This document shows positions 1-8,556 of a stretch of 38,497 nucleotides of DNA, piece by piece. This stretch comes from JBNLAN01 sp050302175. GTDB lineage: Bacteria > Pseudomonadota > Zetaproteobacteria > Mariprofundales > Mariprofundaceae. How positions within the stretch are numbered: the stretch's first letter is position 1; each line of letters begins with the position of its first letter. Location: contig JBNLAN010000028.1 in assembly GCA_050302175.1 (NCBI GenBank), forward strand, positions 1 through 38,497. The letters are read 5' to 3'. A program made the translations under genes and the position numbers. Below the pieces are notes generated by a model. That model was not told the DNA's origin. It saw only the letters and a program-made list of their open reading frames with translations, and made no database searches.

Positions 1-2009
1 AAGGCGACCATCGAGTCGTCGATAAAGGCGCTCACATTGCGAGCATGCCAATCCTGAATCATCTCCGCATCCCACACCGGATCGAGCAACCGGAACCCCG
101 CCTCGCCGCTCTGCTGCTTGCCAAGCACATCGCCCGCACCCCGAAGCTTGAGATCGAGTTCGGCGAGCTCGAAACCGTCGTGGGTTTCGGTCATCTTCTG
201 CAATCGCTCCATAGCGGGTGATGACGCATCCTTGCTGGCGAGCAGCATGCAAAACGATTGCTCCTGCCCGCGCCCGACCCGGCCGCGCAATTGATGCAAT
301 TGCGCCAGGCCGTAGCGCTCCGCCTGCTCGACCACCATCAGCCGGGCCTCCGGTACGTTCACCCCCACCTCCACCACCGTGGTGGAAACGAGGATGCGGC
401 ACTCCCCCTTTGCAAACGCATCGAGCGCCTCCTGCTTCTCGGCCGCCTTCATGCGCCCGTGCAGCCCCAGTACCCTCTCTTTCGGAAAGCGTTTTCTGAG
501 CGCCTCCACCCGGCTGACCACCGATACGCCATCCTCATCCTCGTCGATACGCGGCACCACCCAATAGATGCGTCCGCCTCCCTGATCACTCCCCTGATCC
601 AGAATGCGCTGCATACCGTCCGCCAGCTGCGGAAGTTTCTCGTCGCGGATCACGCGTGTCTCCACCGGCTTGCGCCCCGGCGGCAGGCCGCGCATCACGC
701 TCAAATCCATATCGCCGTAGAGAGCCAGCGCCAGCGAGCGCGGAATCGGCGTGGCGGTCATACCCAGCAGGTGCACCCCCTCACCCTTTTCCGATAACCC
801 CCAGCGCTGGCGCACACCGAAACGATGCTGCTCATCCACCACCGCCAGCCCCAGACGTTGGAACACCACATCCTCGACGATGAGGGCATGTGTGCCGACC
901 ACCAGCTTCAAGCCACCGTTAGCAAGCGACGCCAGCAGCGCCTTGCGCTCCGAGGCTTTGGTGCTGCCGGTGAGCAGTGCCACTTCGATCCCGAGCGGGG
1001 TGAATAGCTCAGTGAGCGACTGGTAGTGTTGTGCTGCCAGCACCTCCGTCGGCGCCATCATGGCGACCTGCAACCCCGTATCCATGGAGCGGCAGGCGGC
1101 AAGCGCCGCCACCACGGTCTTGCCCGCTCCCACATCTCCCTGCAGCAGGCGATGCATGCGCACGCCGCTTGCCATGTCATTCCCAATCTCTCCCAGCACC
1201 TGTTGTTGCGCTTCGGTGAGCGCAAACGGAAGCGAGACGGTAAGTTTACCGGCAAGAGCTTCCGAACCGCATACGGCAGCCTCGCTCTCAGCCGTGCGCT
1301 TCTTGTCCCGCATTAGCTCGAGGTAAACCGCGAACTCCTCCAGTTTGAGACGTCTGCTCGCCATCCGGATACTGTCGAGCTCAGGTTCCTCGTCGACGGC
1401 ATGCAGGGTTCTGAGTGCTGCCCCCATACCGGGAAGATCGGGGAACAGGGCATCCAGCGGGCTGGTACTCGCCTTCGGCACCAGCAGCAATGCATGACGC
1501 AACAGTGATTCGAGCTTTTTCGAACTGAGCCCGGCCAATCCCGGATAGACCGGACGCCAGCCGGGATGGAATCGCTCTAAAGTGCTCCATTCGGGATGAT
1601 TCATCTGCAGACGATTATTCCAGCGCTCGGGTGTACCGCGCACAGTAATGGTGTTCCCCTCGGTGAGCCTTGCATCGGTCATCATGTAGCCGGAGTGAAA
1701 AAAATTGAGCATGATTGATGCACCATCTTCATCCACCAGCTGAAGCTGTACCTGCCGATTGCGCCCAAAGCCACGCGCACGCCGGCTGGCAACATGCCCC
1801 TGGATGCGTGCCGCCAGCCCCTCCTGCAGCGCCTTGATCGGAATAATTTCATGATCGTCGATATAGGTCTTCGGATGGTGCAGCAGCAGATCGCCCAGTG
1901 AAGCGATGCCACGCCCCACAAGCTTTTTGGCAATGGCGGGCCCTACCCCCTGCACCAGTGAAAGCGGCTGCCGCAGGAAGGCATAAAGATTCTGCTCAGG
2001 CGTTTTCAT
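1..2009 (-). CDS. recG: ATP-dependent DNA helicase RecG, 3' end outside the window
   Basis: RecG is a monomeric superfamily 2 helicase that remodels stalled replication forks and branched recombination intermediates in the cytoplasm. Reading the minus strand from an ATG at 2009 gives an N-terminus MKTPEQNLYAFLRQPLSLVQ followed by a helix-hairpin-helix-like GVGPAIAKKL and an OB-fold wedge region. The Walker A motif GDVGAGKT has its lysine near residue 297, and the DEQH box (VVDEQHRFG) starts near residue 392. Start, both motifs and the last codons at the window edge are in one frame. The visible part is about 669 residues, so only some 20 C-terminal residues appear to be missing. The start lies 12 bases after the stop of the antiporter gene, which suggests co-transcription. 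The ribosome binding site is weak. Identity is secure; the end is not seen. Confidence 0.95.
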   Translation of the reverse strand, partial: MKTPEQNLYAFLRQPLSLVQGVGPAIAKKLVGRGIASLGDLLLHHPKTYIDDHEIIPIKALQEGLAARIQGHVASRRARGFGRNRQVQLQLVDEDGASIMLNFFHSGYMMTDARLTEGNTITVRGTPERWNNRLQMNHPEWSTLERFHPGWRPVYPGLAGLSSKKLESLLRHALLLVPKASTSPLDALFPDLPGMGAALRTLHAVDEEPELDSIRMASRRLKLEEFAVYLELMRDKKRTAESEAAVCGSEALAGKLTVSLPFALTEAQQQVLGEIGNDMASGVRMHRLLQGDVGAGKTVVAALAACRSMDTGLQVAMMAPTEVLAAQHYQSLTELFTPLGIEVALLTGSTKASERKALLASLANGGLKLVVGTHALIVEDVVFQRLGLAVVDEQHRFGVRQRWGLSEKGEGVHLLGMTATPIPRSLALALYGDMDLSVMRGLPPGRKPVETRVIRDEKLPQLADGMQRILDQGSDQGGGRIYWVVPRIDEDEDGVSVVSRVEALRKRFPKERVLGLHGRMKAAEKQEALDAFAKGECRILVSTTVVEVGVNVPEARLMVVEQAERYGLAQLHQLRGRVGRGQEQSFCMLLASKDASSPAMERLQKMTETHDGFELAELDLKLRGAGDVLGKQQSGEAGFRLLDPVWDAEMIQDWHARNVSAFIDDSMVA

Positions 2010-2021
2010 AACCGGAAGGCT

Positions 2022-3191
2022 TCAATCACGGCGCAGCTTGTCGGAGACCGCCATCGGGGTCGGATAGTTCATCACAATCAGATAGGGTGAAACGAGGAAG
2101 GTGAGAATGGTGGCCGCCTGAATCAGCATGGCAGCATTCGCGCCGATCACACCTTTATTGAGTGCCAGCACAGCTACCAGTAATGAAAATTCACTGGCCT
2201 GCCCGAGCCGGACCCCCACCTCTGTAGCCATATCCTTACCTTCACCACTGTAAAGCATGATCGCCGCATAGATCACCGGCTTCAGGCTGAGAATCAGCAC
2301 GGCAAGCAGAATGGCCAGCCAGATCACTTCCCCGGCAGCAGTGAGATCGAAGCCGGCACCGATTGAAAAGAAAAACATCACCAGGAAAAAATCGCGCAAC
2401 GGGCGCAGACGATCCGAGAGAAACATCGATACCGGATGCGAAGCGAGTGCAACTCCTGCAACAAAGGCTCCCATTTCACGCATCAGACCGGAAAACTCCG
2501 CCAGCTCCGCCATTCCGAGACACCAGCCGATAGCGAGCAGAAACAGATACTCCTGAATTTTGTCGAAACGGCGCATTAGCGGGAACAGCATCCATCTCGC
2601 TGCTGCAAAAGCGACAAAAAACACTAGCGGCAACGTCACCAGCGGCATCAGCATTTCGGGCACTGGCTGACCCTTGGACCCCATCACTTCGATCACGATC
2701 AGCAGTGCAATGGCAAGGATATCCTGCAACAGCAGAATGGAGATGATCACCTCGCCGGTATGCTTGTGGTGCAGCACGGTGGTCGGCAACAGCTTCAGGC
2801 CAATAATGGTGCTGGAGAAAACAAGGCAGGAACCAATCAAAAAGCTCTCGGCCGCCGAATAGCCCAGGATATGGCAAACCCCGCCACCGACCAGTACGAA
2901 CAAGAGCGCACTACCCACCGTAATCAGGGTCGATTCACGCATCATGTTCAGAAGTTTGGAGGTGGGCAGATTCAGCCCCAGCAGGAAGAGCAGGAACATA
3001 ATCCCTATATCAGCAATCTGCTGCACGCCATGCGTATCGGTGACCCAGCCAAGCAGCGATGGCCCCACCAGCAATCCCACCACGATATAGCCGACCATCA
3101 GCGCCTGACGCGCAAACAACACACCTGTCGCAACCAGTGCGGAGCCCGCAAAAATCAGGAACATAGTGAACAGAAGCGATTCGGAATGCAT
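2022..3191 (-). CDS. CPA2-family monovalent cation:proton antiporter, membrane domain only
   Basis: This is an integral inner-membrane transporter of the Kef/CPA2 type that exchanges K+ or Na+ for protons. The 389 residues are almost entirely hydrophobic, with roughly 11-13 helices. They include the family signatures GLLVGPSLLGW near residue 40, FLLGLNL near 70, FSSTIIGLKLL near 125 and LLQDILAI near 155, whose Gln-Asp pair is typical of the ion-binding core. KefB and KefC of E. coli are about 600 residues and carry a C-terminal nucleotide-binding RCK domain. That domain is absent here, so this is a short, probably ungated relative. GGGGTGAG precedes the ATG. It sits 57 bases after glgB and 12 bases before recG on the same strand. 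Ion specificity cannot be read from sequence. Confidence 0.88.
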   Translation of the reverse strand: MHSESLLFTMFLIFAGSALVATGVLFARQALMVGYIVVGLLVGPSLLGWVTDTHGVQQIADIGIMFLLFLLGLNLPTSKLLNMMRESTLITVGSALLFVLVGGGVCHILGYSAAESFLIGSCLVFSSTIIGLKLLPTTVLHHKHTGEVIISILLLQDILAIALLIVIEVMGSKGQPVPEMLMPLVTLPLVFFVAFAAARWMLFPLMRRFDKIQEYLFLLAIGWCLGMAELAEFSGLMREMGAFVAGVALASHPVSMFLSDRLRPLRDFFLVMFFFSIGAGFDLTAAGEVIWLAILLAVLILSLKPVIYAAIMLYSGEGKDMATEVGVRLGQASEFSLLVAVLALNKGVIGANAAMLIQAATILTFLVSPYLIVMNYPTPMAVSDKLRRD

Positions 3192-3248
3192 ATCAGCTCA
3201 CCCCAGCATGCCGCATGCCGGAAAACAGAGGAAGCGTGGCAGCGGCGG

Positions 3249-5429
3249 CTATGGTTCCACCCGGAATACGAGTGCGCCCAGTGGCGGCACCACGATCTGA
3301 ATCGAATGCGGCCGCCCCATCCACGCCTGACTATCGGACTGCACGCCGCCATGATTGCCCTGATTGCTACCGCCGTAGTGCTCGGCATCGCTGTTCAGAA
3401 CCTCGCAGTAATATCCCTCTTCAGGCACACCCAACCGATAATCGTAGCGCACAACCGGCGTCAGATTGACCACCACAATCGCCATGCCGCCGTTTTTATC
3501 GCGCCGCAGATAACTCAGGATCGACTGCTCTGCATCATTACAATCGATCCACTCAAAACCGTGCCCTTCAAAATCGATCTCATACAGAGCCGGGATGTCG
3601 CGATAGACCCGGTTCAGGTCGCGCTGTAACAGTTGCAGGCCCTTATGTGGCTGATTGTTACTCTGATCCCATTCCAGCCCCTGATCGTGGTTCCACTCCT
3701 GCCACTGCCCGAACTCCAGCCCCATAAATTGCAGCTTCTTGCCCGGATGGGTATACATATAGGTGTAAAGCATTCGCAGATTGGCAAACTTCTGCCAGTC
3801 GTCACCCGGCATTTTGCCCGGCATCGAGCCTTTGCCGTGCACCACCTCATCATGTGAAAACGGCAGGATGAAATTTTCGGTAAAGGCATACATCATCGAG
3901 AAAGTCAGCTCATGATGATGAAAGGAGCGATGTACCGGTTCATGCGCCATAAAACGCAGCGTGTCGTTCATCCAGCCCATATTCCACTTCATGGTGAAAC
4001 CCAGGCCCCCGAGGTAGGTCGGGCGACTCACCATCGGCCACGAGGTGGACTCCTCCGCCATCGTCACCGCACCGGGATGACGTTCATGCACCAGATGGTT
4101 GAACTGCTTGATAAACTCGACCGCTTCGAGGTTCTCGCGCCCGCCATATTTGTTGGGCATCCATTCGCCATGCTTGCGCGAATAATCGAGATAGAGCATC
4201 GAGGCCACCGCATCCACGCGCAGGCCATCGATATGGTATTGATCGAGCCAGAACAGCGCGGAGGCAATCAGAAAATTACGCACCTCATTGCGGCCGAAGT
4301 TGAAGATATAGGTTCCCCAGTCCTTGTGCTCGCCAAGACGCGGATCCTCATGCTCATAGAGCGGGGTGCCATCGAAACGGGCCAGACCATGCGAATCCTT
4401 CGGAAAATGCGCCGGCACCCAGTCGAGCAGCACGCCGATCTCGTTCTGATGACAGAAATCCACGAAATAACGGAAATCGTCAGGGCTGCCGAAACGGCTG
4501 GTCGGCGCAAAATAGCCTACGGTCTGATAACCCCAGGAGCCATCAAAGGGGTGCTCGGTGATCGGCAGCAGCTCGATATGCGTGTAGCCCATCCACAGGC
4601 AGTACTCCACCAGCTGGTGTGCCAGTTCACGATAGCTCATGTAATCGTTGCTATCGCGCCGCCATGAACCGAGGTGTACTTCATAAATACTCATCGGCTT
4701 ATCCAGCGCCTGCCGATCGGGGCGTTGCGCCATCCAGTAGCTATCCTTCCACTTGAAACTCTTCGGATCGTGCACGATGCAGGCGGTTTTGGGGCGCACC
4801 TCCATCTGCTGCGCATACGGATCAACCTTACTGAACACATCACCGTTTTTGGCACGAATCTCGAACTTATAGACCTCGCCCTCGCACAGGCCCGGCACAA
4901 AAAGCTCCCAGATACCGGAAGAGCCGCGCACGCGCATCGGATGCTCACGCCCGTCCCAGTGGTTGAAGTTACCAATCACGGAGACCCGGTCGGCAGAGGG
5001 GGCCCATACCGCAAAGCCAACACCTGCGACCCCTTCATGCTGGCGCACATGCGCCCCCATCAGATGATACTTCTCGTAGTGGTTGCCTTCGCCGATCAGG
5101 TGCAGATCGAAATCGGAGAGCATCGGCGAAAAGCGGTAGGCGTCGCCCTCTTCCCACTGGTGTCCCTCACCATTCTCAATTCGAAACGTATAGGCTTTCT
5201 CAAAATCTGCCTTCTTCTCAACGTGCTCAAAAATATCGGTGCCTTCAATCCGCTTCATCGGCTTCGGCTTGCCACCCTCAAACACCACCCACACCTTTTC
5301 AGAGCGAGGCTTGAAGGCACGAATCACCATTCCGCTACCTGACTGGTGTCGTCCGAGATAGGCAAAGGGATCGTGGCTTCTGGCCTCGATAATGGCGTAG
5401 GCCTCGGCATCCGGTTGCTTTTTGCTCAT
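3249..5429 (-). CDS. glgB: 1,4-alpha-glucan branching enzyme (GH13)
   Basis: GlgB cuts alpha-1,4 glucan chains and rejoins them through alpha-1,6 links, creating the branches of glycogen. The protein has an N-terminal CBM48-type domain (HDPFAYLGRHQ, FAVWAPSADRVSVIGNFNHWDG), then a GH13 barrel and a C-terminal beta domain. The catalytic residues are the nucleophile Asp406 in GLRVDAVAS, Glu459 in MAEEST and Asp527 in SHDEVVHGK. They fall one residue from the E. coli positions 405, 458 and 526. I chose the ATG at 5429 because AGAGGGAAG lies just upstream and because it gives 726 residues, close to E. coli's 728. A longer reading from an ATG at 5468 that overlaps the pgm stop (ATGA) is possible. 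It follows pgm in a leftward operon. Confidence 0.97.
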   Translation of the reverse strand: MSKKQPDAEAYAIIEARSHDPFAYLGRHQSGSGMVIRAFKPRSEKVWVVFEGGKPKPMKRIEGTDIFEHVEKKADFEKAYTFRIENGEGHQWEEGDAYRFSPMLSDFDLHLIGEGNHYEKYHLMGAHVRQHEGVAGVGFAVWAPSADRVSVIGNFNHWDGREHPMRVRGSSGIWELFVPGLCEGEVYKFEIRAKNGDVFSKVDPYAQQMEVRPKTACIVHDPKSFKWKDSYWMAQRPDRQALDKPMSIYEVHLGSWRRDSNDYMSYRELAHQLVEYCLWMGYTHIELLPITEHPFDGSWGYQTVGYFAPTSRFGSPDDFRYFVDFCHQNEIGVLLDWVPAHFPKDSHGLARFDGTPLYEHEDPRLGEHKDWGTYIFNFGRNEVRNFLIASALFWLDQYHIDGLRVDAVASMLYLDYSRKHGEWMPNKYGGRENLEAVEFIKQFNHLVHERHPGAVTMAEESTSWPMVSRPTYLGGLGFTMKWNMGWMNDTLRFMAHEPVHRSFHHHELTFSMMYAFTENFILPFSHDEVVHGKGSMPGKMPGDDWQKFANLRMLYTYMYTHPGKKLQFMGLEFGQWQEWNHDQGLEWDQSNNQPHKGLQLLQRDLNRVYRDIPALYEIDFEGHGFEWIDCNDAEQSILSYLRRDKNGGMAIVVVNLTPVVRYDYRLGVPEEGYYCEVLNSDAEHYGGSNQGNHGGVQSDSQAWMGRPHSIQIVVPPLGALVFRVEP

Positions 5430-5464
5430 ATCAGACTTCCCTCTCTGTTGCTTCGAAGCACCGC

Positions 5465-7093
5465 TCATGTAACCACCGTCGGCCCATTGCGCCCTGTAAA
5501 TTCGGCCAGCCTTGAAAGCGCCTCCACCGCCCGAATTAAATCATCCAGGGCCTCATTTGCATCGAGATGGTGGAGCGAAACATCCGCCTCGTAACTTTCA
5601 AGGTAGATACGAATGGTGGCTCCCTCGGTGCCGGTGCCGGAGAGGCGAAAAATAATGCGCGCACCATCCTCAAACATCACACGGATACCCTGCCCGCTAC
5701 TTTCCGAACCATCCACCGGATCACGATAGGCAAAGTCATCGCACGCCTTCACAATGCGATCGCCAAAGACGCTGCCCGGCAGCTTGTCGAAACGGGAACG
5801 CAAATGCGCCATCACCTTATTGGCCGCACCCGCATCCACCCCTTCATAATCGTGACGCGAATAGAAGTTGCGTCCGTATTCTGCCCAGTGCTCGCGCACG
5901 ATCTCCTCCACCGGCTGTTTGCGCACCGCCAGAATATTGAGCCAAAAAAGGATCGCCCACAGCCCGTCCTTTTCGCGCACGTGGTCGGAACCGGTGCCGA
6001 AGCTCTCCTCGCCGCACAGGGTCACCTTGCCTGCATCCATCAGATTGCCGAAAAATTTCCAGCCGGTCGGAGTTTCGAAGCATGGAATGCCCAGCTTCTC
6101 CGCCACACGGTCAGCCGCCTCACTGGTCGGCATAGAGCGCGCAATCCCGGCAATTTTTGCATAGCCGGGCACCCGATGCGCATTGGCCGCAATCAGCGCC
6201 AGTGAATCGCTCGGGGTCACAAAAAAGTAGCGCCCCAGAATCATATTGCGATCGCCATCGCCATCGGAGGCTGCGCCAAAATCGGGCGCATCCTCACCAA
6301 ACATGCGAGCCACCAGCTCTTCGGCATAGGTGAGATTGGGGTCGGGGTGGCCGCCGCCAAAATCTTCCAGCGGCACCGCGTTCATCACCGTACCCTTCGG
6401 TGCACCCAGCCGGTTCTCGATAATTTCACGGGCATAGGGTCCGGTCACCGCATGCATCGAATCCACCGCGATGCGAAATCCTGAGCCCAGCAGGCCACGA
6501 ATCGCTCCGAAATCAAATAGCGATTCCATCAGCTCGGCATAATCGGCAACCGGATCGATCACTTCGACCGCCATCCCCCCCAAACTGCTACTGCCTAAAT
6601 GCTCAAGATCAACATCCTTTGCCTCGATCATCTTGTATTCGGTGATCTGCCTGCTGCGCTCATAGATCGCCTCGGTCACCTTCTCGGGTGCGGGGCCACC
6701 ATTACCGATATTGTACTTGATACCGAAATCTTCATCAGGGCCGCCGGGATTATGGCTGGCAGAGAGAATCATGCCACCATAGGCGGCATGTTTACGGATC
6801 ACACAGGAGGCTGCAGGGGTAGAAAGAATGCCACCCCGCCCAACCAGCGCACGCCCGAAACCGTTGCCTGCCGCCATTTTCAGGATGATCTGGATCGCAT
6901 CGCGATTGAAGTAGCGGCCATCGCCGCCCACCACCAGCGTCTGCCCCTTGAAGTCGCCGATCACGTCGAACACCGACTGTACAAAGTTCTCGAGATAACC
7001 CGGCAACTGAAACAGCTTCACCTTCTTGCGCAACCCCGATGTTCCCGGTTTCTGATCCTCGAAGGCTTGCGTGGCATGGATTCTGACCGACAT
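5465..7093 (-). CDS. pgm: Phosphoglucomutase, PGM1-like alpha-D-phosphohexomutase
   Basis: The enzyme interconverts glucose 1-phosphate and glucose 6-phosphate, supplying the substrate of GlgC or draining the product of glycogen breakdown. The 542 residues show the N-terminal KPGTSGLRKKV, the phosphoserine loop ILSASHNPGGPDEDFGIKYN (active Ser in SASHNP), the metal-binding DGDGDRN and the sugar loop CGEESFGTGSDH. The C-terminal phosphate-binding FRLSGTGTEGATIR is also present. The wording of these motifs resembles the PGM1 type found in eukaryotes and many bacteria. AGGGAGGAT lies seven bases before the ATG. The TGA stop overlaps a possible glgB start, so the two are probably translated from one message. 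It is transcribed divergently from glgC. Confidence 0.96.
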   Translation of the reverse strand: MSVRIHATQAFEDQKPGTSGLRKKVKLFQLPGYLENFVQSVFDVIGDFKGQTLVVGGDGRYFNRDAIQIILKMAAGNGFGRALVGRGGILSTPAASCVIRKHAAYGGMILSASHNPGGPDEDFGIKYNIGNGGPAPEKVTEAIYERSRQITEYKMIEAKDVDLEHLGSSSLGGMAVEVIDPVADYAELMESLFDFGAIRGLLGSGFRIAVDSMHAVTGPYAREIIENRLGAPKGTVMNAVPLEDFGGGHPDPNLTYAEELVARMFGEDAPDFGAASDGDGDRNMILGRYFFVTPSDSLALIAANAHRVPGYAKIAGIARSMPTSEAADRVAEKLGIPCFETPTGWKFFGNLMDAGKVTLCGEESFGTGSDHVREKDGLWAILFWLNILAVRKQPVEEIVREHWAEYGRNFYSRHDYEGVDAGAANKVMAHLRSRFDKLPGSVFGDRIVKACDDFAYRDPVDGSESSGQGIRVMFEDGARIIFRLSGTGTEGATIRIYLESYEADVSLHHLDANEALDDLIRAVEALSRLAEFTGRNGPTVVT

Positions 7094-7224
7094 CTATCCT
7101 CCCTGTGAACAGCTCGATGATAGCCAAAATACCGCTTCTCTTCCATCGCTATTTGGCCGCCTCTTTGCTTTTATTGCCAAGGCTGCAGTGATACAATGTC
7201 GTGCAAGGTGGGAGGTTCCAATTC
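7094..7224. promoter_or_regulatory. Divergent pgm / glgC intergenic promoter region
   Basis: About 130 bases separate the two halves of the glucan cluster. On the plus strand an extended -10 (TG-A-TACAAT, 7189-7197) lies about 28 bases before the glgC ATG. No good -35 is visible at the usual distance. On the minus strand TATCAT (plus-strand ATGATA, 7117-7122) could be the -10 of pgm-glgB. Both are pattern matches only. The close spacing would let one regulator act on both arms. Confidence 0.45.
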
Positions 7225-8517
7225 ATGTCCAAGTCGAATCAATCAACTCAACCGGGTAGTATCAAAGTTGAACGTAATATCAGTCGCCTCACCGCCAACA
7301 CACTTGCCCTGGTACTGGCAGGCGGGCGTGGCTCAAGACTGAAGGCGCTGACCGACTGGCGTGCCAAACCAGCGGTGCCGTTCGGGGGTAAATTCCGCAT
7401 TATCGACTTCCCGCTCTCCAACTGCATCAACTCCGGCATTCGCCGCATCTCGGTGGTCACGCAATACAAGTCGCACTCGCTACAGCGCCACCTGCAACGT
7501 GGCTGGAGCTTCCTCTCCGGCCAGTTCGGCGAATTTCTCGAGGTGCTCTCCGCCCAACAGCGCATCGGCGAGGGCTGGTACGAAGGCACCGCCGATGCGG
7601 TGTATCAGAATCTGGACATCATGCGCCACCACAATCCCGAATATGTGCTGATTCTGGCTGGCGACCACATCTATAAAATGGACTACGGCAAGATGATTGC
7701 CGCACACGTCGCCAAAGGTGCGGATATCACGGTAGGGTGCATTCCGGTTGCGCTAAAGGAGGCCACCGCCTTTGGTGTCATGGAGGTCGATAGCGAAGAT
7801 CGCATCGTTGAATTCGCCGAAAAGCCTGAGAATCCGAAACCGATGCCAGGCGACCCCGACAAGGCGCTCGCCTCCATGGGTATTTATGTCTTCTCCACTG
7901 CCTACTTGCGCGAGCGACTGAAAGAGGATGCGAAAAACGAATCATCCTCACACGACTTCGGCAAGGATTTGATCCCGCACGCCATCGACAATGCCAATGC
8001 CTTTGCCTTCCCGTTCGTCAATGCCAACACTGGCGCACCCGGCTATTGGCGTGATGTAGGCACCATCGATGCTTACTGGGAGGCCAATATCAACCTCGCC
8101 ACGCTGGAGCCGGATCTGAATATGTACGACCAGGCGTGGCCGATCTGGACCGATCAGGAGCAACTGCCGCCTGCCAAGTTCGCCTTCAATGATGATGACC
8201 GCCGCGGACAGGCTATTGATTCACTGGTCTCCGGCGGCTGCCTGATCACCGGCTCCACCGTCATCGATTCGGTGCTATTCTCCAATGTGCGTGTACACTC
8301 CTACTCTCATGTCAGCAAAAGCGTGATTCTTCCGGATGTGGAGATTCAGCGTAATTGCCGCATTCGTAACTGCGTGATCGACAAGGGCACCATTATTCCG
8401 GAAGACACCGTTATCGGCGAAAATCCGAAGGAAGATGCGAAGCGTTTCTATGTGAGCGAAAATGGTATTGCACTGGTCACACCCGATATGCTGGGGCAGG
8501 AACTGCACGGCCTGTAA
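7225..8517 (+). CDS. glgC: Glucose-1-phosphate adenylyltransferase (ADP-glucose pyrophosphorylase)
   Basis: GlgC makes ADP-glucose from ATP and glucose 1-phosphate, the committed step of bacterial glycogen synthesis. The N-terminal nucleotidyltransferase domain carries LALVLAGGRGSRLKALTDWRAKP and FRIIDFPLSNCINSG. Further on come WYEGTADAVYQN, ILAGDHIYKMDY and the sugar-binding FAEKP. The C-terminal part is a left-handed beta-helix (SVILPDVEIQRNCRIRNCVIDKG). A GTG at 7201 is also open, but GGGAGG at 7210-7215 is ideally placed for the ATG at 7225. That start gives 430 residues, one less than E. coli GlgC. It heads the rightward arm with the GH57 gene and malQ, 39 bases apart from the former. 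Allosteric control is expected for the family but its effector cannot be read here. Confidence 0.97.
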   Translation: MSKSNQSTQPGSIKVERNISRLTANTLALVLAGGRGSRLKALTDWRAKPAVPFGGKFRIIDFPLSNCINSGIRRISVVTQYKSHSLQRHLQRGWSFLSGQFGEFLEVLSAQQRIGEGWYEGTADAVYQNLDIMRHHNPEYVLILAGDHIYKMDYGKMIAAHVAKGADITVGCIPVALKEATAFGVMEVDSEDRIVEFAEKPENPKPMPGDPDKALASMGIYVFSTAYLRERLKEDAKNESSSHDFGKDLIPHAIDNANAFAFPFVNANTGAPGYWRDVGTIDAYWEANINLATLEPDLNMYDQAWPIWTDQEQLPPAKFAFNDDDRRGQAIDSLVSGGCLITGSTVIDSVLFSNVRVHSYSHVSKSVILPDVEIQRNCRIRNCVIDKGTIIPEDTVIGENPKEDAKRFYVSENGIALVTPDMLGQELHGL

Positions 8518-8556
8518 GAGACGACTAAAATCCAAGCTCCTAACAAGGATGAAAAT

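Noticed and set aside
2760..3629. 289-codon open frame on the plus strand
   Set aside because: It runs antisense across the antiporter and the end of glgB, both of which are clear genes; its composition (rich in His, Gln, Arg) is that of a shadow frame.
3912..5342. Two long plus-strand open frames opposite glgB
   Set aside because: They mirror GlgB codons, which carry all catalytic residues at the expected spacing.
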